Positions 35,900 through 44,906 of a stretch of DNA of 64,000 nt are shown piece after piece (positions within the stretch are counted from its first letter, which is position 1; each line of letters opens with the position of its first letter). The translations under genes were made by a program, and so were the position numbers. The notes under the pieces were generated by a model that had not been told where the DNA came from, did no database searches, and worked only from the letters and a program-made list of their open reading frames with translations. Source of the DNA: Sulfitobacter mediterraneus (GTDB lineage: Bacteria; Pseudomonadota; Alphaproteobacteria; Rhodobacterales; Rhodobacteraceae). The stretch spans positions 3,658,001 through 3,722,000 of the forward strand of contig NZ_CP069004.1 of NCBI RefSeq assembly GCF_016801775.1. The letters run 5' to 3'.

Positions 35900-37297
35900 A
35901 TGAACCAGACGGTGCAGCTGCCACTTTGGCTATTTATCCTGATTTTGCTGTTTGCGGCGGTGACGGCGCTGAGCCATTTTCTGTTGCCGTCTGTGCGCTG
36001 GTTCTTTCGGCGGCGGCTGGAAAGGGCGGTTGCACGGCTGAACACCCGGCTCAAGCGGCCGATTGAGCCGTTCAAGCTGGCGCGGCGCTATGACATGATC
36101 CAACGGTTGATCTATGATCCCGAAGTGACCCGCGAAATTGTGGTCTATGCCCGCGAAAACGGGGTGCCTGAGAACGTGGCCTTTCAAAAGGCCCGCGACT
36201 ATGCCCGCGAAATTGTGCCCAGCTTTTCGGCCTTTGCCTATTTCAGCTTTGGCATTCGGGTGGCGCGGCTGCTGGCGAACGCGGTGTACCGGATCAAAAC
36301 CGCCGACAGCAACGACCGGATCTTTGATGCAATCCCCAAGGAAGCCACGATCGTCTATGTGATGAACCACCGGTCCAACATGGATTACGTGCTTGTCACC
36401 TATTTGGCGGCGCGGGAATCTGCGCTGGCTTATGCTGTGGGAGAATGGGCGCGGGTTTGGCCGCTGAGCCGGTTGATCAAATCCATGGGAGCCTATTTCA
36501 TCCGGCGCAAATCGCGCGGGGCGCTTTATCGCAAGGTTTTGGCCCGTTACGTGCAGATGGCGACAGCGGGCGGCGTCAATCAGGCGATGTATCCCGAAGG
36601 CGGGCTGAGCCTGAATGGAAAGTTGCAGCCGCCTCGGATGGGCTTGCTGTCTTATGTGGCGGATGGGTTTGAACCCGAGGGCGAGCGGGACGTGGTGCTG
36701 GTTCCGGTTGCGATCAACTATGACCGGGTGCTCGAAGACACGGTGCTGATCGCCGCCGACCAGCGGGGCGACCGGCGGTTCGGGGCGCGGATCACGGTGG
36801 TCTTGCGGTTTGTGCTGCGCAAGCTGTGGCAGCGGCTGACCCGGCAGGAAACCCGGTTTGGTATGGCGGCTGTGGCCTTTGGCACGCCAATGTCGCTGCG
36901 CGAGGCGGGACCGGATGCCAGTATCGAACAGATCTCCGAAGACCTGATGGAACGCATCTCTCAGACCATGCCGGTGTTGTCGGTGCCGGTGGTGGCCTAT
37001 GCCCTGTTGGAACAAACCGGGGGCTATCGCCCGGATGCGTTGAAAGCGCGGGTTGGCGCCTTGCTTGAGATGGTGCCGCAGGCCAACCGGGTGATCAAAG
37101 CCGATGCAATTGATTTTGAGCTGGGCCGCGCGATTGCCGGGCTGGTGGCGCGGCAAATCATCGAAATGCGGGACGGAAACTGGCATATGGTAGAGGGGCA
37201 GGCACCGATCTTGCGATTTTATGCCAACTCCATTGCGCATTTCCTGCCCGAGAATGCTGCACTTGCACAGGAAATTTCTGCACCCGCTGGGTCATAA
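35900..37297 (+). CDS. PlsB/PlsC-type glycerolipid acyltransferase
   Basis: Predicted 465 aa from the ATG at 35900 (MNQTVQLPLWLFILILLFAA), where a membrane segment begins. The acyltransferase HX4D motif is in MNHRSNMDYVLVTYL (about residues 170-184), followed by PEGGLSLNG. This resembles the glycerol-3-phosphate acyltransferase (PlsB-like) branch, which is shorter than E. coli PlsB. It lies between ecm and ccr, divergent from ecm and 133 bp before ccr. Acyl donor and acceptor are unknown. Confidence 0.82.
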   Translation: MNQTVQLPLWLFILILLFAAVTALSHFLLPSVRWFFRRRLERAVARLNTRLKRPIEPFKLARRYDMIQRLIYDPEVTREIVVYARENGVPENVAFQKARDYAREIVPSFSAFAYFSFGIRVARLLANAVYRIKTADSNDRIFDAIPKEATIVYVMNHRSNMDYVLVTYLAARESALAYAVGEWARVWPLSRLIKSMGAYFIRRKSRGALYRKVLARYVQMATAGGVNQAMYPEGGLSLNGKLQPPRMGLLSYVADGFEPEGERDVVLVPVAINYDRVLEDTVLIAADQRGDRRFGARITVVLRFVLRKLWQRLTRQETRFGMAAVAFGTPMSLREAGPDASIEQISEDLMERISQTMPVLSVPVVAYALLEQTGGYRPDALKARVGALLEMVPQANRVIKADAIDFELGRAIAGLVARQIIEMRDGNWHMVEGQAPILRFYANSIAHFLPENAALAQEISAPAGS

Positions 37298-37383
37298 AGT
37301 TTCAAAAAGTGCCGTTCAGAGGTTGCATTGTTTCGCGCTCGCCAATATTCCATGGGCAAGCGATTTGATTCTGCATCGCGGCA

Positions 37384-37408
37384 AAACGCAAAGAAACGCA
37401 ACGCAAAG
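37384..37408 (+). promoter_or_regulatory. AAACGCAA direct repeats upstream of ccr
   Basis: AAACGCAA occurs at 37384-37391 and 37394-37401, one helical turn apart, with a third partial copy ACGCAA at 37401-37406. They end about 30 bp before the ccr ATG. A shared regulator of ccr and ecm is possible but unproven. Confidence 0.35.
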
Positions 37409-37430
37409 ACCAGCCGACAGGAGGCCCCTC

Positions 37431-38708
37431 ATGGCACTCGATACATCCATCGCGCAGTACGACGCACCGGAAAAAGATCTCTATGAATTGGGCGAGATGC
37501 CCCCGATGGGCCATGTCCCAAAGCAGATGTACGCATGGGCCATCCGCCGCGAGCGTCACGGCGATCCCGATACCGCCATGCTGCAAGAGGTGGTTGATGT
37601 GCCGCAGCTGGACAGTCATGACGTGTTGGTCTTGGTGATGGCTGCAGGCATCAACTACAACGGTGTCTGGGCCGCGCGCGGCGTGCCGATCAGCCCTTTT
37701 GACGGCCACAAGCAGCCCTACCACATTGCCGGTTCCGATGCCTCGGGTATCGTTTGGGCCGTGGGTGACAAGGTCAAGCGCTGGAAGGTGGGCGATGAGG
37801 TGGTGATCCACTGCAACCAGGATGATGGCGATGATGAGGAATGCAACGGCGGCGATCCGATGTATTCCCCAAGCCAGCGGATCTGGGGCTACGAGACACC
37901 GGACGGTTCGTTCAGCCAGTTCACCCGCGTTCAGGCACAGCAGCTCATGCCGCGCCCCAAGCATCTGACATGGGAAGAGAGCGCGTGCTACACGCTGACG
38001 CTGGCCACCGCTTACCGGATGCTGTTCGGCCATGAGCCGCATGATCTGAAGCCCGGCCAGAACGTGCTGGTCTGGGGTGCGTCGGGTGGTCTTGGCTCTT
38101 ATGCGATCCAGCTGATCAATACGGCGGGTGCGAATGCGATCGGTGTGATCTCTGACGAAAGCAAGCGCGACTTTGTGATGGATCTGGGCGCCAAGGGCGT
38201 GTTGAACCGCAAGGATTTCAATTGCTGGGGCCAGCTGCCCACGGTGAACACGCCCGAGTATGCCGAATGGTTCAAAGAGGCGCGCAAATTCGGCAAGGCG
38301 ATCTGGGACATCACCGGCAAGGGCGTGAATGTTGACATGGTCTTTGAACACCCCGGCGAAGCGACCTTCCCTGTGTCCACCTTCGTGGTGAAGAAGGGCG
38401 GTATGGTTGTGATCTGTGCGGGCACCTCGGGTTTCAACCTGACGTTTGACGTGCGCTACATGTGGATGCACCAGAAGCGTTTGCAGGGCAGCCACTTTGC
38501 CCACCTCAAGCAAGCCTCGGCTGCCAACAACCTGATGTTGGAGCGCCGCCTTGATCCGTGCATGTCCGAAGTGTTCACATGGGCCGATCTGCCCGAAGCG
38601 CACATGAAGATGATGCGCAACGAACATAAGCCGGGCAACATGTCTGTGCTCGTGCAGGCGCCGACAACCGGCCTGCGCACATTGGAAGACGCGCTCGACG
38701 CTCGTTAA
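37431..38708 (+). CDS. ccr: Crotonyl-CoA carboxylase/reductase
   Basis: Predicted 425 aa. The ATG at 37431 follows CAGGAGG. Medium-chain dehydrogenase/reductase fold: YHIAGSDASGIVWAVGDKVKRWKVGDEVV, NADPH-binding VLVWGASGGLGSYAIQL (about 212-228), and the reductive carboxylation region with FEHPGEATFPVSTFV. It carboxylates and reduces crotonyl-CoA to ethylmalonyl-CoA, the signature step of the ethylmalonyl-CoA pathway. A strong terminator follows. Confidence 0.95.
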   Translation: MALDTSIAQYDAPEKDLYELGEMPPMGHVPKQMYAWAIRRERHGDPDTAMLQEVVDVPQLDSHDVLVLVMAAGINYNGVWAARGVPISPFDGHKQPYHIAGSDASGIVWAVGDKVKRWKVGDEVVIHCNQDDGDDEECNGGDPMYSPSQRIWGYETPDGSFSQFTRVQAQQLMPRPKHLTWEESACYTLTLATAYRMLFGHEPHDLKPGQNVLVWGASGGLGSYAIQLINTAGANAIGVISDESKRDFVMDLGAKGVLNRKDFNCWGQLPTVNTPEYAEWFKEARKFGKAIWDITGKGVNVDMVFEHPGEATFPVSTFVVKKGGMVVICAGTSGFNLTFDVRYMWMHQKRLQGSHFAHLKQASAANNLMLERRLDPCMSEVFTWADLPEAHMKMMRNEHKPGNMSVLVQAPTTGLRTLEDALDAR

Positions 38709-38734
38709 CCTCCGGTTAGCGATAAATTGAAAAC

Positions 38735-38775
38735 AATGGCCTGTGGATCGGACGACGATTCGCAGGCCATTTTTG
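38735..38775 (+). terminator. Intrinsic terminator after ccr
   Basis: AATGGCCTG and CAGGCCATT close a longer imperfect stem and are followed by TTTTG. It lies 26 bp after the ccr stop. Confidence 0.8.
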
Positions 38776-38907
38776 TATTCTGGATCAATGCTTTGGGATT
38801 TGAGCGGTCACATCATGGTGAGATAACAAGTTGACGCTGCGTAAGCTTGGCGTGGTACAACCCTGAGCTGTGCAGATCCGCTGTTCATATTTGAGGGGAC
38901 GTGTAAG

Positions 38908-39114
38908 ATGCAAACAGATTGGATTTTAGATTTTCTGGCCGACTTAAGAACTTTTGCGATATCCAGTGATTTGCCGAAATTGGCGGCAAAGCTGGACGAC
39001 AGTGCAATAGTTGCCATGGCCGAAATATCAGCATTGCAAGAAAGACGCCTTATTTCAGGTCATGATAACGACAAAGAAATTGAACCCCGTCCTCAAGGCA
39101 TTGGCCCGCGCTGA
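38908..39114 (+). CDS. Small protein encoded ahead of a LuxR-type regulator
   Basis: Predicted 68 aa, MQTDWILDFLADLRTFAISS..., with GGGGACG upstream. It overlaps the luxR-type gene by 53 bp in another frame. The N-terminal half looks like an amphipathic helical protein (DLPKLAAKLDDSAIVAMAEIS), while the C-terminal part becomes polar where the overlap begins. I cannot name a family. From memory, similar short ORFs precede LuxR genes in other roseobacters. Translational coupling to the regulator is possible. Confidence 0.6.
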   Translation: MQTDWILDFLADLRTFAISSDLPKLAAKLDDSAIVAMAEISALQERRLISGHDNDKEIEPRPQGIGPR

Positions 39115-39781
39115 CACGATTGAGGATCTCAAAGACGCCTGTATCGAATTGCGTGACATGCTGCAGATCGATCATGTCTCCTATTTTTGTTTTGGACCCG
39201 GTGACGGGCTTTATGGCTATGCGACCTATTCGATGGAATGGAAGGCCCGCTATGCGCAGCAACAATATATGCGCATCGATCCGGTGCTGATCGGCGGCAA
39301 TTCCCGATTTGAACCGTTCAACTGGAACGATCTGGACTGGAGTGCAAAACCGGCCCGCAAATTCCGTGTCGAGGCGGCGATGCATGGTGTCGGAACGCAG
39401 GGGTATTCGGTGCCTGTGCGCGGGCCCAAAGGGCAATTCGCATTGTTTTCGGTCAATCACTCTTGCGAGGATGCGGAATGGGCCGCTTTCACGCGTAAGC
39501 ATCAGAACAGTTTTATCCTGCTGTCGCACTATTTTAACCAGAAGGCGCTGGAGGTGGTGGCGAACCTGGACGAAAAGCCGACCAAGGCGCTGTCGCCGCG
39601 CGAATTGGACGCGATGACGCTGCTGGCGCGGGGGCTCAGCCGGGCAGAGGTTGCCAAAGATCTGGACATTTCCGAGCACACGCTGCGGGTCTATATTGAA
39701 AGCGCGCGCAGCAAGTTGAACGCGCAGAATACGACCCATGCAGTGGTGCGTGCGTTGAGCCGGGGATTGATCGTCGCCTGA
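39062..39781 (+). CDS. LuxR-type regulator with autoinducer-binding domain
   Basis: Predicted 239 aa from the ATG at 39062. The N-terminal domain has the residues used for acyl-homoserine lactone binding at the expected places (W60, Y64, D73-P74, W88, and a Gly in TQGYSVPVR near 114). The C-terminal HTH is LSPRELDAMTLLARGLSRAEVAKDLDISEHTLRVYIESARSKL. No luxI-type synthase is in the window, so this looks like a solo or unlinked receptor. Confidence 0.88.
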   Translation: MITTKKLNPVLKALARADTIEDLKDACIELRDMLQIDHVSYFCFGPGDGLYGYATYSMEWKARYAQQQYMRIDPVLIGGNSRFEPFNWNDLDWSAKPARKFRVEAAMHGVGTQGYSVPVRGPKGQFALFSVNHSCEDAEWAAFTRKHQNSFILLSHYFNQKALEVVANLDEKPTKALSPRELDAMTLLARGLSRAEVAKDLDISEHTLRVYIESARSKLNAQNTTHAVVRALSRGLIVA

Positions 39782-39838
39782 CCGATCGGGGGCGAGAAAC
39801 CGATTCAAGTTCCAAATGAAAAGCTCTACTGTCGCGGC

Positions 39839-41377
39839 ATGAATGTGCCCTCCGTGACCTACACCGACGATCAAGCCGCCGCCTATGACAGCGTCACCGA
39901 AATGCTGCGCCATGCGGGGATTGATCTGGACGACAGCCTATTGATGCCACCGGGCGGCGGTGCCGATCAGGTGATGGCGGTGACGGGCAAGGCCGGGTCA
40001 GGAAAAACCCTATTGCTGGCAGAGCTTTACAAGGCTCTGGAGCAGGCGGGGGTTGAGGTGGTTTCTGGCGATTACGAGTCGCGAAAGCGCAAGGACAAAC
40101 GCACATTGGCGATCCTTGCACCGACCAACAAAGCGGCCTCGGTGTTGCGTCTGCGTGGCGTTCCGGCGACGACGATCCACCGGATTTTGTACACGCCGGT
40201 CTATGATCCCGAATACGAAAAGATCGCCGAATGGCTGGCAGGCAGCGGTGAGAGACCAGAGATTGAAGGCCTGACCGATCTGGCGCTGGACCGTGCGGCG
40301 GCGTTTTATGCGGGCAACAAATCCATTCCCGGTGCCTTGGCGGCGGCGGGCCTGCGTGGGTCGGATTTCATCACCGGCTGGAAACGGCGGGAAGAGCCGC
40401 TGGATATCGGATTTGTCGATGAATCCTCGATGCTGGATGACAAGCAGTTCGAAGACCTCAAAGAGATTTTCCCAACGCTGCTTTTGTTTGGCGATCCGGC
40501 CCAGCTTGCGCCCGTCAATCAATCCGGCACCATGGTGTTTGAGAAACTGCCGGAAAAGCGGGTTCTGACGCTCAACCGCATTCACCGCCAAGACGCTGAT
40601 AACCCGATCCTTGATCTTGCCCATGCGCTGGCGGATCCGGATCTGGGGTTCGAGGATTTTGAACGGATGATCGAAGCAGCCTCGAAAAAGGATGACCGCG
40701 TGGTCTGGGGGCAAAGGGTCGAGGTGGATCTGATGGCACGCTCGCCTGTGCTGGTTTGGCGCAATGCCACGCGCATCCGTCTGATCAATGCCTTCAGGTC
40801 GGTGCATGGCGCGCCCGAAGATGCGCTTCTGGCGGGGGAGCCGCTGATCTGTGACGGAATTGAACTGCCGCTGAAACACCGCAAGAAACGGCTGGATCTG
40901 GAGGCGCGTGGGCTGATCAAAGGGGCGCAGGTGGTGTTTCTGGGCGAGGGCCGCAAACCGGGGTTCAGCCGACTGCATGTCATGGGGGCCGAAGACCCGC
41001 AGGTGTCTGCCGCGTCCATTGTGAAGATTGAAAAGCCCGACGAGGAAGAGCCGTTTATCCCCTTCGCCGCCCGTATGGGGGCCACGTTCCTGCATGGGGC
41101 GGCAGTGACCATCCACAAAGCGCAGGGCAGCCAGTGGGAGACCGTGCAGGTCTTTGCGCCGGATCTATATGCCGCGGCACGGATGGGCCGTATGGAGGCG
41201 GGACAGCCCCTGTGGAAACGGCTGGCCTATGTGGCGATCACCCGTGCGCAGGAGCGTTTGATCTGGGTGGTCCGCAACCGGTTGTCGAAACCCAGCGGGC
41301 CGCTGGTGGTAGATGATCTGCGGGCCACGCCGGTTGCGCCGCTGACCCTTGATCCGACAACGGAGGATTTTGCATGA
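39839..41377 (+). CDS. RecD-like superfamily 1 DNA helicase
   Basis: Predicted 512 aa. Walker A VTGKAGSGKT (48-57), APTNKAASVLRLRG (motif Ia), GFVDESSMLDDKQF (motif II with DES), FGDPAQLAPVN (motif III) and C-terminal TIHKAQGSQWETVQVFA plus YVAITRAQERLIWV (motifs V and VI). Shorter than RecD2, similar to stand-alone RecD-like/Dda-type helicases. No Shine-Dalgarno precedes the ATG. The 3' end overlaps the next gene by 4 bp. Confidence 0.88.
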   Translation: MNVPSVTYTDDQAAAYDSVTEMLRHAGIDLDDSLLMPPGGGADQVMAVTGKAGSGKTLLLAELYKALEQAGVEVVSGDYESRKRKDKRTLAILAPTNKAASVLRLRGVPATTIHRILYTPVYDPEYEKIAEWLAGSGERPEIEGLTDLALDRAAAFYAGNKSIPGALAAAGLRGSDFITGWKRREEPLDIGFVDESSMLDDKQFEDLKEIFPTLLLFGDPAQLAPVNQSGTMVFEKLPEKRVLTLNRIHRQDADNPILDLAHALADPDLGFEDFERMIEAASKKDDRVVWGQRVEVDLMARSPVLVWRNATRIRLINAFRSVHGAPEDALLAGEPLICDGIELPLKHRKKRLDLEARGLIKGAQVVFLGEGRKPGFSRLHVMGAEDPQVSAASIVKIEKPDEEEPFIPFAARMGATFLHGAAVTIHKAQGSQWETVQVFAPDLYAAARMGRMEAGQPLWKRLAYVAITRAQERLIWVVRNRLSKPSGPLVVDDLRATPVAPLTLDPTTEDFA

Positions 41378-42069
41378 AGTCGATTATCATTACCGGTGCC
41401 AGTTCCGGCATTGGCCGGGCCACGGCAGAGCTGTTTTTGCGCGAAGGCTGGCGTGTGGGTCTGGTTGCCCGGCGGGCGGATGTGCTCGAAGAGATGGCAG
41501 CGGCACATGAAAAGGCGGTGGCCTTGCCCGCCGATGTGACGGATGCCGATGCGATGCAGACGGCCTTTGACCGCTTTGGCGATCTAAATGTTCTATTCAA
41601 CAATGCGGGCATGTTTGGCCCTTCCGGTCCGATTGACGAGATCGCACTCGAGGATTGGGCGCAGGTCATGGCTGTGAACATTCAAGGCATGTTCATCGCG
41701 GCGCGGCTGGCCTTTGGCCGGATGCGGGGGCTGGGCGGCGGGCGGATCATCAACAACGGATCGCTTTCCGCTCATGTGCCGCGTCCGGGATCGGTTTGTT
41801 ATACCACGACCAAACATGCGATCACCGGCCTGACCCGCACCCTGTCGCTGGACGGGCGGGCACATAACATCGCTTGCGGCCAGATCGACATTGGCAATGC
41901 TGAAAGTGATATGGTGGCGGCGCTCAAGGAAAAGCAGCCGGAGATGCAGACTATGGATGTCGCCCATGCCGCACAATCGGTGTTGCATATGGCGCAGATG
42001 CCACTGGAGGCGAATGTGCAATTCCTGACGGTGATGGCGACCAAGATGCCCTATATCGGACGCGGGTAG
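41374..42069 (+). CDS. Short-chain dehydrogenase/reductase
   Basis: Predicted 231 aa. Rossmann motif TGASSGIGRATAELF (8-22), LFNNAGMFG, and the YxxxK catalytic pair in SVCYTTTKHAITGL preceded by a Ser in NNGSLSAHVPRPGS. Substrate unknown. The ATGA overlap with the helicase gene couples their translation. The functional link is unclear. Confidence 0.88.
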   Translation: MKSIIITGASSGIGRATAELFLREGWRVGLVARRADVLEEMAAAHEKAVALPADVTDADAMQTAFDRFGDLNVLFNNAGMFGPSGPIDEIALEDWAQVMAVNIQGMFIAARLAFGRMRGLGGGRIINNGSLSAHVPRPGSVCYTTTKHAITGLTRTLSLDGRAHNIACGQIDIGNAESDMVAALKEKQPEMQTMDVAHAAQSVLHMAQMPLEANVQFLTVMATKMPYIGRG

Positions 42070-42086
42070 GGGGCAGTCTGGGCCGC

Positions 42087-42116
42087 ATCAAGGCGCAGCT
42101 TCCGGTGGCGCTTGAT
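42087..42116. terminator. Hairpin between convergent genes
   Basis: ATCAAGGCGC and GCGCTTGAT (one unpaired G) around an 11-base loop, followed by TTTA. It lies between the stop codons of the SDR (+) and TIGR02186 (-) genes and could serve both. Confidence 0.5.
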
Positions 42117-42884
42117 TTACCGGCGGAGCAGCGAGAAGATCGCCGATGCGCCCCAGCCTGCGGCGATGGCAATCGCCAGTGACATCAAGCCATAGAGAAA
42201 GGCATTTTCCCGCGAAAGCGTGAACAGCCAACGTTCCAGCCCGACTTTGCGCACGTCGATGATGGTCTCGTATTGCGCGACCACATTACCACCACGGGTC
42301 AGGAAAATCCGGGTGTCATAGGCACCTTCGGTCAGAGCCGCAGGCAGGCGCACGGCAGCGCGGAACAGGGTCTGTTCGTCCACGGTCACGCCGCTTTCGA
42401 TCACCTGATATTGTTCGGCCTTTTTACGAATGCGGATCAGCGCCTCGGTAAAGCTGGCGGCATCAGCAATCTCCATTGGCGCGCCCACGGACCGGATCGC
42501 GCGGGGGATGGACACCTTGTGGCGCAGGTCTTCTGTCCGTTTCAGCACGTCGAGCATCGGTCCGCTTGTTACCACGGCATAATAGCTTGGGGCGCGGTCC
42601 ACTTCGACAGCCTCGGTATTGACCCAGATGCCAAACCGTTTTTCCTTGCGGCGCACGACCACCGGCTCGGACGGGCCGGACACTGTCATCACCACGTGCA
42701 GCTCTGGCCCGTCTGGAATGGGCTGGTCGCGTTTGACCGCGCCATAGACCAGGATCTCGGAGCCGTTAAAATTGGTGGTGATGGACACCTCGGCCTGACT
42801 GAGACCCAAAACAATCTCTTCGTTGGCCCGCGCTGGCAAAGCCAGAAAAAACGCCGCCAGCAACAAAGGCAAAAGCATCCGCAT
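42117..42884 (-). CDS. TIGR02186 family exported membrane protein
   Basis: Predicted 255 aa. Signal peptide (MRMLLPLLLAAFFLALPARA), a mature domain with EEIVLGLSQAEVSITTNFNGSEILVYGAVKR near its start, and one C-terminal helix (AFLYGLMSLAIAIAAGWGASAIF). This is the alphaproteobacterial family normally found next to a TSUP permease, as here. Role unknown; partner of the permease is the usual inference. Its ATG overlaps the permease stop by one base. Confidence 0.88.
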   Translation of the reverse strand: MRMLLPLLLAAFFLALPARANEEIVLGLSQAEVSITTNFNGSEILVYGAVKRDQPIPDGPELHVVMTVSGPSEPVVVRRKEKRFGIWVNTEAVEVDRAPSYYAVVTSGPMLDVLKRTEDLRHKVSIPRAIRSVGAPMEIADAASFTEALIRIRKKAEQYQVIESGVTVDEQTLFRAAVRLPAALTEGAYDTRIFLTRGGNVVAQYETIIDVRKVGLERWLFTLSRENAFLYGLMSLAIAIAAGWGASAIFSLLRR

Positions 42885-43798
42885 CAGTGGCCACCTGCCG
42901 CACCAAGCGAGAACACCTCACTTGGCTGCAAAAGCAGATCCAGCGCCAGCTTGCCGCAGACAGCCAGCACCATCAGCGCTAGCAGGATACGCAATTGTTC
43001 GGCCTTCATCTTGACCCCGATCCGGGTGCCGATCTGTGCGCCGATCACACCGCCCACCAGCAGCAGCACCGCCAGTACGATGTCCACGGTATAGTTGGTC
43101 GTCGCGTGCAGCATGGTGGTGAATGCGGTCACAAAGATGATCTGGAACAGCGATGTGCCGACAACAACTTTGGTCGGCATGCCAAGCAGATAGATCATTG
43201 CAGGAACCATGATAAAGCCGCCGCCAACACCCATGATCGCGGCCAGAATGCCCACGGCAATGCCAACGACCACAGGCGGGATCACCGAGATATAAAGCCC
43301 TGAGACACGAAAGCGCATCTTGAACGGCAGGCCGTGAATCCAGTTGTGTTTCTTGCGGGCGGGCGGTTTGCCGCGTTTGGTGTTGCGGATCGCCTTGAGC
43401 GATTCAAGGAACATCAACCCGCCGATGACGCCCAGAAACACGACATAGCAAAGCTTGACCAGCAGATCGACCTGACCCTGCGCCTTGAGGTAGTTGAACA
43501 CCATCACACCCAGCGCCGCACCGATCAGACCCCCGATCAGCAGCACCGTGCCCATCCTCAGATCCACGGTCCTTCGCTTGAAATGGGCGAGCACGCCGGA
43601 AAAGGAAGAGGCCACGATCTGGTTCGCCTCAGTGGCCACAGCCACGGCGGGCGGGATGCCGATGAAGAACAGCAGCGGTGTCATCAGGAAGCCACCGCCG
43701 ACGCCAAACATGCCAGACAGGACGCCCACAAGTCCGCCCAGCCCCAACAAGAGGAAGGCATTGACCGAAACTTCGGCGATGGGAAGGTAGATTTGCAT
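42884..43798 (-). CDS. TauE/SafE family permease (TIGR02186-linked)
   Basis: Predicted 304 aa, about eight helices. GGLVGVLSGMFGVGGGFLMTPLL (about residues 21-43) and the second repeat GILAAIMGVGGGFIMVPAMIYLLGMPTKV are the paired TSUP signatures. It has a central basic stretch (about 140-155). It is in an operon with TIGR02186. The substrate is probably a sulfur-containing anion, by family. Confidence 0.9.
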   Translation of the reverse strand: MQIYLPIAEVSVNAFLLLGLGGLVGVLSGMFGVGGGFLMTPLLFFIGIPPAVAVATEANQIVASSFSGVLAHFKRRTVDLRMGTVLLIGGLIGAALGVMVFNYLKAQGQVDLLVKLCYVVFLGVIGGLMFLESLKAIRNTKRGKPPARKKHNWIHGLPFKMRFRVSGLYISVIPPVVVGIAVGILAAIMGVGGGFIMVPAMIYLLGMPTKVVVGTSLFQIIFVTAFTTMLHATTNYTVDIVLAVLLLVGGVIGAQIGTRIGVKMKAEQLRILLALMVLAVCGKLALDLLLQPSEVFSLGAAGGH

Positions 43799-43912
43799 GG
43801 CATCCCTTAGCGCAAGTTAACGCGGGAAATCAACCATGCCTGCTGCCTCGCAGCGAAATGGGCTCATCACCCTTGAAAAACTGGACTTATCTGCCCGCGC
43901 CTGAGGCGGATT

Positions 43913-43932
43913 GGCCCCCGTTCCCGGGGGCC
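43913..43932 (-). terminator. Hairpin after the nucleoside ABC operon
   Basis: Perfect 8-bp inverted repeat GGCCCCCG / CGGGGGCC with a 4-base loop, 5 bp after the last permease stop. No T run follows on the minus strand. Confidence 0.55.
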
Positions 43933-43937
43933 GAACG

Positions 43938-44906
43938 TCAGCGTTCCTTGACGTAGGGTTCACCGCCCGCACGGGGGGGAATCGCCTTGCCGACAAAACC
44001 GGCCAGAATGATCACCGTCATCAGATAGGGCAGGGCGCCCAAAAGCTGGCCTTGGACCTTCATTCCGATCACACTTTCGATCACGTCGGGGCGGGTTTCC
44101 AAAGCGCCAAACAGACCAAACAGCAGCGTCGCCCAAAGCGCGTACCATGGCCGCCATTTGGCAAAGATCAGTGCGGCCAGCGCGATAAACCCGCGCCCGG
44201 CAGACATGTCTTTGACAAAGCCTGCCTGCAAGGCCGTGCTGAGGTATGCGCCCGCGATGCCGCACAGGACGCCGCAGATCGCCACAGCCGCATAGCGCAG
44301 CCCGATCACCGAAACGCCAGCGGTGTCTACAGCCGCGGGGTTTTCCCCCACCGCACGCAGGCGCAGGCCAAAACGGGTGCGGTAAAGCAACCACCATGTC
44401 GCCGGCACAGCGGCCAGCGCCATATAGACCAGAATGGAGTGACCGGAGATCAGTTCCGAGTAAAGCGGGCCGATGATCGGCACATCCGCCATGGCATCGG
44501 CGCCGGGCAGGGTGATCCCTTCGAAACGTGCATCGCCGGTCAGTGAGGGCGTGCGCCCGCCCTGTTTGAACCAATCCTGCGCAATCAGCACGGTCATGCC
44601 TGCCGCAAGGAAATTGATCGCTACACCAGAGATCAACTGGTTGCCACGGAAGGTGATGGAGGCGACCCCGTGTAGCGCGCTGAGCATCAGCGATGCGCCT
44701 ATGCCTGCCAGCAGGCCAAGCCAGACGGAGCCGGTGACGGAAGCCAGCGCTGCGGAAAAGAACGCAGCGGCCAGCATTTTGCCCTCAAGCCCAATGTCAA
44801 AAATGCCCGCGCGTTCGCTAAAGAGACCCGCAAGACAGGCCAGCAACAAAGGCGTGGCCAGACGGACGGAGCTGTCGAGAAGCTGGATAAGCGTCGTATA
44901 ATCCAT
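43938..44906 (-). CDS. ABC transporter permease (nucleoside/BMP type), second subunit
   Basis: Predicted 322 aa, BPD_transp_2 fold with eight or more helices. ACLAGLFSERAGIFDIGLEGKML near the N-terminus is the hallmark segment of this permease class, and VGENPAAVDTAGVSV is the cytoplasmic coupling loop. It shares one base with the upstream permease gene. The two permeases, the ATPase and the BMP protein form a complete importer, by family likely for nucleosides or related compounds. Confidence 0.9.
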   Translation of the reverse strand: MDYTTLIQLLDSSVRLATPLLLACLAGLFSERAGIFDIGLEGKMLAAAFFSAALASVTGSVWLGLLAGIGASLMLSALHGVASITFRGNQLISGVAINFLAAGMTVLIAQDWFKQGGRTPSLTGDARFEGITLPGADAMADVPIIGPLYSELISGHSILVYMALAAVPATWWLLYRTRFGLRLRAVGENPAAVDTAGVSVIGLRYAAVAICGVLCGIAGAYLSTALQAGFVKDMSAGRGFIALAALIFAKWRPWYALWATLLFGLFGALETRPDVIESVIGMKVQGQLLGALPYLMTVIILAGFVGKAIPPRAGGEPYVKER

